Assembly (NCBI RefSeq): GCF_001039355.2
Contig: NW_019775724.1
Coordinates: 442,061 to 506,060 of the forward strand
DNA from: Lingula anatina
Lineage: Eukaryota > Brachiopoda > Lingulata > Lingulida > Lingulidae
Reading direction: 5' to 3'
Length of the DNA: 64,000 bases
Positions 57,702 to 64,000 of the stretch are shown in pieces; the stretch's first letter is position 1; each line of letters opens with the position of its first letter. A program made the position numbers and the translations under genes. The notes under the pieces are model-generated. The model saw nothing but the letters and a program-made list of their open reading frames with translations, was not told the origin of the DNA and did no database searches.

Positions 57702-57965
57702 ACTGGCGAGTTTTCCGTGTACAGAACTAACTGGTCAATTATTTTTCTCATTCGACTGAACATATTATCATTTTGCTATCACAGGTTTCAGTGTATTTTT
57801 AAGTAGTAATATCTATTATACTTTGACTCGCTGTAGAAATACTGGCGAATTTTTCGTGTACAGAACCAACTGAGCATCTACTGTCTGCCTCTCTACTCCT
57901 TCGACTGAACATATTGTTCGGTTATCACGGGTTTTGGAGTATCTCTAATTAGCAACATCTGTCTG
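57702..57965 (-). repeat. Tandem duplication across the stop region of gene G
   Basis: Landmarks ACTGGCGA..TTTTCGTGTACAGAAC, TTCGACTGAACATATT and ATCACGGGTTTTGGAGTAT occur twice, about 140-150 bp apart. The right copy includes the last codons and stop of gene G; the left copy lies in its 3' UTR and has decayed. Confidence 0.7.
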
Positions 57966-58587
57966 TCAGTATCAACGGCACTGTGATCCGGCTTTTTTCG
58001 TCGACATACCCCATACACGACCACACAGTATACGAACATGACGCTGGCCTGGAAATAGAGAAACGTGGCAATCTGTAGTATCACTTTTGCTATTATTATA
58101 AGCTTACTATCCCTCTATCAAATTATTCATCCGGTAATCATTATTTTTATCTGGCGGTTTGTTTGCTTGTTTATTTATTATTTATCTTAAACAAGCAAGT
58201 GTTTGTTCTGTGGTGTATCCATCATATGTTTTAGTTTAAAAATCTCCAACTGTTTTCTTTCGCTTCGCAACGACACTTTATATTCCCAAACAGAGACACT
58301 GTGCTGTGCTTTAATCATATTGAATTACAAAAGTTCCCGTAACATTATGGTACTAGCAGGATCGATCTCAGGGGGACTTTCGCTAAGGCGCAGTCACTAT
58401 AATAAGCTTATTAATTGTCTGGCACGCCCCTCGTGGACCCCAAAGTTTGCTTTACTTTACCCAAGTAATTTTAAAGGGATAATGACTCTTCGTTTTGGCC
58501 AAAAAATGAATTTTCCTAGAGTAAACAACAATTTTCCCTTGCTTACCAATGGTGAACGAATCCATTATTACATTCAAAGTTAGTCCC

Positions 58588-58628
<41 letters not shown>

Positions 58629-60703
58629 TTATAATCTCATAAGAGATTATAACAGAGTATAGCCATCAATGGAGGTAACGTGGTCTAAAGAAAGCTCAGA
58701 TATCAGAATAATAGCTAAAACTGCAGTTTTTCTTGTACACCAGAATAAATTATATTTCTATGAGTTTTTCACAATGTTTTTATTATGAAATATAGATCTC
58801 ATACGAAGAGTTATTATCCCTTTAAGTTACGAGGGTGTGTGTCAGACTTTTCAGCCGCTTAAACTGAGTATCTCCGAGATGTTAGATCGACCCAGCTACG
58901 ACGATTGGGTTATGGGAACGGCCCCTAATAGATTGTTTGTGTGTTTTCGGTACTTACTACAACCAGACAGAGAACCGAGAGTACGGTGGATAACGTACTA
59001 AAAGGGAAGTGGTCGGAGATGAGCCCTCCGAATAAAGGCCCAATGAAAAGCCTGAATACAAACAAGGAAATGCATTTAATCTTTTGGTGAAAAATTTAGA
59101 CAACAGACAGAAAACATTCACATAGACTGATAAGATTTAATATATTTTTGGTCGAATTAAAAAATTCATTTATTTTAATTAAGGTCCAGTTAATCAATAA
59201 ATTAACATTATTTTTTGCATGTGCGACATGTACCAATTACAATTCCAAACTGATCGGCATCAAATGTGTTTTAGTGACTTTCCTGCATTAAGTATTTAAT
59301 AATGTAACGGTTAATCATTTTAATATTTATTATTTACAATTAAATGCCGGCACAAAGTATTTAAAATGTACGTTTAAATAAAGAAAAAAAACAAATTCAT
59401 GAATTGCAGAAACTTTAATTTTCAATATTTCTTTCATTTTATCTGCCCATTTGCAGAATTTTAACAGGATACTAATTACTCATTCTTGATATGTGAAAAC
59501 ACTTACCCTAGCCCGAAAAAAGATTCAAATAATGCTGATAGATTCCCATACGTGGTAATATCATCTGATAAGCCGTCCGCTCTGCAAAGACGGTTAGTAA
59601 ATCTCAATCTAGACTATAATGCGTGACCGTTTTCAAGTATGTAACAATGCTTGTTTTAGACCAGCTATTAATTACCGTAATTTTCTTATGTCAAAAGTAA
59701 TGGAAAATTAAGCATAAGGATAAATTTTACACAAAAGTGTTTATTACTGGCGTGGCTCATAGAACGATTATCATTATTCATTTTTTTGTGTGAAAAAAAT
59801 GCGCCATATTTAAAGACAGTCTCAGCGCGTTTAACCCTTAAAATAGCACGAAAATGAATTTTCCTGGAAATCTCACCAATTTCCCCATAATGACCAAGGT
59901 ATATCCTATTAAAAACCGTTCAGAAAGTTCCATTAAATAAGTTAGGACTGAGTTAGGACTCACATACGAGGCAATGGCGAAACTACTCCTCGACACGTGA
60001 GTATGCACTTCACAGGTCTCAAGTGTGTCTGATTATCATATTATCCTGTTCACAATAAATGACAATATTTGTGCTCACACAAAGTTGGTTACGTGTATAA
60101 GAGCTTTTTGGGCTTTTCTGTTTTTGATCGGTACATGTACCGAAAAGATGGACAGGCGGCACTTACATGTCTGACAAGTTTCGCTGTGTAGTCGTGACGT
60201 CTATCTCATTCTGACTGAAGCCTGCTGTGATTGGTCGTAAGCGTGGGAAAATCGAGGTCGTGACCTTGAGCCGGAAGTACTTCTGGTTGTGCTCCGAAAT
60301 CATGATAAATAGTTTTTCGTTTTCTAATTCTTTATTCTAGTTGTCTTAACAGGACTTTTGTGACCCAGACTTATTAATATAATAATAAACAATCTCACAA
60401 AACACAAATCTGATCAAAGTTTTACATAGAACCTGCTTCTATACATTAATCTAACCCACTGAGACTGTCTTTAAGGGCGGTGTCATGCTTTAAAGGCCAA
60501 GAACGAATGGAAGAATTATAGTGTATTTTCATTATTTTATTTTAAAAAAGGCTTAAATCACTGCGATGTAAAGACTCACGTGACTTCTGAAAGGCGATCT
60601 GCCATAACTGCCACTTGATTACAAGCGAGTCCAATTCCGACGGTGCAGCCCCCTAGGTATACGCTCCACGACGCCCTGGAAAATCCCATAGGTTGGCTTA
60701 TAA

Positions 60704-60734
<31 letters not shown>

Positions 60735-63700
60735 GTTTTCAACCAGTAGGTTGAAGTTGTACAGAAGTATTTAGAGCATGCATTGCACTATATTTCATGT
60801 TTGAATGACACTCAGAACTTAAAAGAAAGCTACTGGAGATTCCAAACTATTGCACGTGAAATCAATGATTATAGATTTGACTAGTGAAAAATGAAAAGTG
60901 CACATGAAATAAAGGACGATCGGAAGAGCAATTGTGTTTCTGTAGCTATGACCTTCCTATTCAATAAAATGAGTCAGTAATGTTTGCATTGCTGACTTTT
61001 TATCAATTTTTTTTATTACCGCTGATGTTCAGCCTCATTGTAGGGCACATGTATGTGAAACCATATATCCGTTTGACAATGGAATTTAATTGTCCGTGTG
61101 CTAGAAATAGTGGCTGCATAAAGGCATGTCTTGGACTTTTTAGTTACAATTTGAATCTCAACAGTCAAAATGCTAAATAACCTGCTTGTAAAGTAGATAC
61201 AAAAATAAAAACAACGACAGTTCCGCATAAGATGCACAGATAATTTGTTAACCGCCCTTAACACTGGACGGCGTTCTTTCTGCGTCCTTTCTGCGACCAT
61301 GAAATTTGGCATCGCTGTGGTCGTAATAAGGAGGCACGAGCATTGATTTTGTATCAGAATGAATGCTCAATGATCGGCCTGTTGTCGGCACGTAAAGTAT
61401 TATAATTTTTTTAACTCTCAAATGGGGCCGTACTGCTGGACGCAGAAAGGACGCCGTCCAGTGTAAAGGGGGCTTCAACCGCCCTTAACACTGGACGGCG
61501 TTCTTTGTGCGTCCGATGTGCGACCATAAAACTGGCATCGCTGTGGTCGTAGAAAGGAAGCACAAGCATCACTTTGGTTGCAGAATGAATGCTCAGTGAT
61601 CGGCCAGATGTATTATTTTTACTCTCAAACGGGGCGGTACTGCGGGACGCAGAAAGGACGAAGTCCAGTGTAAAGGGGGCTTTAGCATATTAACAGACGA
61701 AGAAAGCACTGTACTTACCCTTTGCCATTAGGATATAAAAGGTTAAATGGGACCGCGGGTCCTAGTAGAGCAAAACCCACGGTTTCAACAGTAAGGCCTG
61801 TGATTATCTGTAATTTATTACGATTCTGGAAAATAAAAAGTACACGTACTTGTAGCACAAATCTGTGTAATTTGAGAACTATATTTTGCCAATCTACAGG
61901 AGAAAAATAAGGATAAAAATATGTGCAAGCGGGCTTAAGTAGGCTATTATTTTCAGGTATTTGTTTCAATAAACCTAATAATAAAATCAAATAAACTAGA
62001 CATCAAGAATGCCCAATATACAGACATGAAAGGCAAAGTAATGCAAAGAAACATATTAAGCGATACTTGCACGGGGATGCGTAATAAGAATATATAAATA
62101 CATTTCTGCATACCATGCTGGTATAAATGTGTATATTATGTGAATCAACATTTTAGTTAAGCCATTTACGACACGCTTTATTTTGACCACACCTGCACCC
62201 TTATTTATAATTTCAGAATGAGCATTGTTGCTGGGTTCAATTTGACCACCCTGTACATTGTACTTACAAATTTACTGGACACCAGTCCAAATATGGGCAC
62301 GAGCAATGTATAGCACGTGCCAACGGTGGCAAAAGCCACGCCTATCATGACGTAATTGCCTTCTAGGTTAGAATCCACCTACAAAGAAATATCTGATAGG
62401 TAGTGAAAAGGGAAAGCATTTCAATGGCATTCTTAGTGACAGTAAGAAAAACTAATGTACGGAAAAGACTGTACACGGAGCCCCTTTTACAGTTGAATTT
62501 AAGCTCCTCAAAAATGGATCTGAGAACTCAGACCACAGCATGTGTCTATTCTTATACAATATATAAATTGGCAGTTTAAATAAAGCCAATATTGGTCTAA
62601 AACTAGTGTGTCTTGCTAGTTCTATAAGAGTTTCACATTTTCCTTTATTTGAACTAGTGTTAAGTGACACAGAGTACCCCATGATAGAGAGTCCGCCTCC
62701 CATTTAATTGTACAGGTAAACCTGGCCCTAGATTTTGACCCAGATAGATGAGGCTAACCCTAATAATTATAACTAAATGGAGGGCGGACTTTCTGTGACA
62801 CGGACCCTCAGTTTCGTTACACTAGTACTATTGATAAATCTCCGGTTTAAAAAAGGATCTTACGTCTCTCAGGTGCTGTGCTAGTGCAGGAAATAACGCC
62901 CCAACTCCAACAGATGGTATTAATATTGCAGAGTATTCTATCCAGGCAAGAGGTTTTTTCAGCATTTCTAATATCTGACCATGTTGGGAAGAAGTGTCTA
63001 CAAATAACAAAAAGTCATTGCAAAATTCGACGCCGTCGCTTAAAGCGTGACATATTGTTCATTTAAAGCCATAGACATTGTCGAAGCATCAAGTCCCAGT
63101 CACACTAGAGAACAGATTTCTGAATAATTGTGATAACCGCTGTTTTGGTGGAAAAAGATGATTTATTTTATATCTGTTGGTTGTTTACAATACATTCATT
63201 GTGAAATATTGATCTCATAAAAACAGTTGCTATCCCTTTAATGCCTGCATATTTGAAGTACGTTCTAAATGTAACCCCTGCGAAAATATGTCTCATCTTA
63301 CACTCACTTATGGTTCTCAATCTGACCTAGAACATAATATTTTTCTCTTTTAATAAAAATGTTCTTAATCTGTTCTAGGACATTTTGAAGGACTTCCCAA
63401 AAACAAATATCGAAGTGTTACATTCATTACAGAACAACATTAGAAACTGTAAAAAAATACACAAAACGTTCTAGAATTGAAAACCGTGAGTGAACGTTAA
63501 ATGAGACACATTTTCGCAGGGGATTCCTAGCGTATTTCAAGTATTCAATAAAAATAAAAGAGACGTACCGACCCCGGCATCATCAGGAGGAAGTGAAAAC
63601 GCAGCCCATATTCCTAAAATAACTGACATAGGTCCAAAAACGTAAAACGGTAGCCCGAAACCGCCCAGTTGATAGAGACCGCCACTTGCCAAGGGACCCA

Positions 63701-63737
63701 AGACGAACCCAAGTCCTGCAAACATCTCCATTATCCC
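57893..63737 (-). CDS. SLC18B1-like: Gene G: diverged SLC18B1-like MFS transporter, exons 5-12 (5' end off the right edge)
   Basis: Exons in transcript order: 63737-63569, 62997-62864, 62378-62268, 61825-61719, 60675-60580, 59581-59507, 59051-58958, 58048-57893. Lengths and phases equal those of the other genes. Motifs: EMFAGLGFVLGPLASGGLYQ (helix 5), FGLPFYVFGPM, SSQHGQILEMLKKPLAW (central loop), VDSNLEGNYVMIGVAFATVG (helix 7), GLVSSKFNRNK (second-half motif, no Asp), LYPNGKG, ASWSVYLGGCTVGIGLAC, IGPLFGGLISDHFPFSTLST (helix 11) and a short tail with DRQMLLI, a possible acidic dileucine. It is clearly more distant than A-F. The helix-11 GPLFGG resembles the usual SLC18 form, where B-F have GA. 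Exons 1-4 are not in the window. Confidence 0.87.
58333..58919. mobile_element. Foldback-family element carrying a nested MITE
   Basis: Outer tips GTTCCCGTAACATTATGGTA and GACGATTGGGTTATGGGAAC, with GGATCGATCTC and GTTAGATCGACCC inside, mark the foldback family. Its middle is interrupted at 58471-58825 by another element. It lies in intron 11 of gene G. Confidence 0.7.
58471..58825. mobile_element. 355-bp MITE with TTAAAGGGATAAT ends, nested
   Basis: Ends TTAAAGGGATAATGACTCTT and the inverse of TTAAAGGGATAATAACTCTT. Reverse orientation to the copy in gene F. It includes a T run of about 36 bp (58591-58627). Inserted in the foldback element, so it is the younger of the two. Confidence 0.8.
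59810..60474. mobile_element. 665-bp element with TTAAAGACAGTCTCAG ends
   Basis: TTAAAGACAGTCTCAG at the left and its exact inverse CTGAGACTGTCTTTAA at the right. No transposase. It makes up most of intron 9 of gene G, in the same intron that carries the Tc1 in D and E. Confidence 0.75.
60701..60732. repeat. (AAT)n microsatellite
   Basis: About 10 AAT units in intron 8 of gene G, 26 bp upstream (in transcript sense) of the exon 9 acceptor. Confidence 0.9.
61254..61473. mobile_element. 220-bp MITE, GCCCTTAACACTGGACGGCG ends, unit 1
   Basis: The left tip GCCCTTAACACTGGACGGCG pairs with the right tip GACGCCGTCCAGTGTAAAGG. Related to the tips of the element at 811-2280. Inside is GGCATCGCTGTGGTCGTA. 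Confidence 0.85.
61481..61680. mobile_element. 200-bp MITE, same family, unit 2
   Basis: Follows unit 1 after 7 bp (TTCAACC), in the same orientation, with the same tips. Roughly 85 percent similar by eye. It ends 38 bp before exon 8 of gene G (61719), just past its donor in transcript sense. Confidence 0.85.
62653..62825. mobile_element. 173-bp MITE, same family as 52868-53040
   Basis: Tips ACTAGTGTTAAGTGACACAG and the inverse of ACTAGTGTAACGAAACTGAG. It ends 38 bp from the exon 6 donor of gene G. The interior matches the copy in gene F. Confidence 0.75.
63100..63241. repeat. Half copy of the TTAAAGGGATAAT MITE
   Basis: CATTGTGAAATATTGATCTCAT, followed by CTATCCCTTTAA, matches one arm of 58471-58825. 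The other arm is absent. It lies in intron 5 of gene G. Confidence 0.5.
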
Positions 63738-64000
63738 CTTTGAAAGAAAACACAAATAAAATTTGTTAACAAGTGCAGGATTATATGAAAATGGTGGTTC
63801 AATCTAAGAAAAAAGGAAAGTTAAAATGTTTGAGGTGTGTCACTGTGCATGCGAAATGAGTAAAACGCATGCGCATGGTATTATTACATTTCATGTCGTA
63901 TCAATTCTTAGACAAAGGCTTATGAAAATAAAATAAAACCCACTATACTGAAAACACTTTTTGTTGGCCTATAAATCACCTCACATATATATACAAACTA
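63738..64000. other. Intron 4 of gene G, reaching the window edge
   Basis: Upstream (in transcript sense) of exon 5. No further exon was found; exons 1-4 must lie to the right. Confidence 0.6.

Overview
This is animal nuclear DNA: AT-rich, intron-rich and full of short inverted-repeat elements and Tc1/mariner relics. Recurrent ATGTACATGTA-like motifs suggest a marine invertebrate, perhaps a mollusc. The species is an inference. No operon-like organisation, rRNA or tRNA was seen.

The window is dominated by one gene family. At least seven tandem copies of a major facilitator superfamily transporter resemble SLC18B1, the vesicular polyamine transporter-like member of the SLC18 family. I rebuilt the genes by joining exons at GT/AG sites and found an invariant 12-exon plan. 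Exons 2-11 have the same lengths in every copy where they are present (96, 74, 148, 169, 134, 111, 107, 96, 75 and 94 bp) with the same phases. Only exons 1 and 12 vary in length.

Layout. Gene A (minus): only exon 1 (345-581), the rest lies off the left edge. Gene B (minus): complete, 20421 to 5491, 509 codons plus stop. Gene C (plus): exons 1-2 and 9-12, 23602-27513, with an N at 24744 where exons 3-8 should be. A chimeric relic lies at about 28930-29700. Gene D (plus): exons 1-9, 31494-37412. Gene E (plus): exons 2-12, 39841-47434. Gene F (plus): complete, 49196-55547, 498 codons plus stop. Gene G (minus): exons 5-12, 63737 to 57893, running off the right edge and the most diverged copy. 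B and C are head to head around a 3.2-kb intergenic region.

The assembly must be read with care. Single Ns at 9619, 24744, 39622 and 46588 coincide with structural jumps: an exact 1.73-kb tandem duplication containing exon 8 of B, the missing middle of C, and the passage from D intron 9 to E intron 1. About 4.7 kb of D (from 34884) and E (from 41594) is nearly identical and carries the same Tc1 insertion. C, D and E may therefore be fragments or alleles of fewer real genes, or a true recent segmental duplication.

Between and inside the genes are at least six families of small inverted-repeat elements, three kinds of Tc1/mariner relic, a hAT-like remnant, tandem repeats and microsatellites. 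A recurrent feature is small tandem duplication of exon ends: the 3' part of exon 9 with its donor (B, C, D, E, F), the 5' part of exon 4 (F), and the stop-codon region (G).
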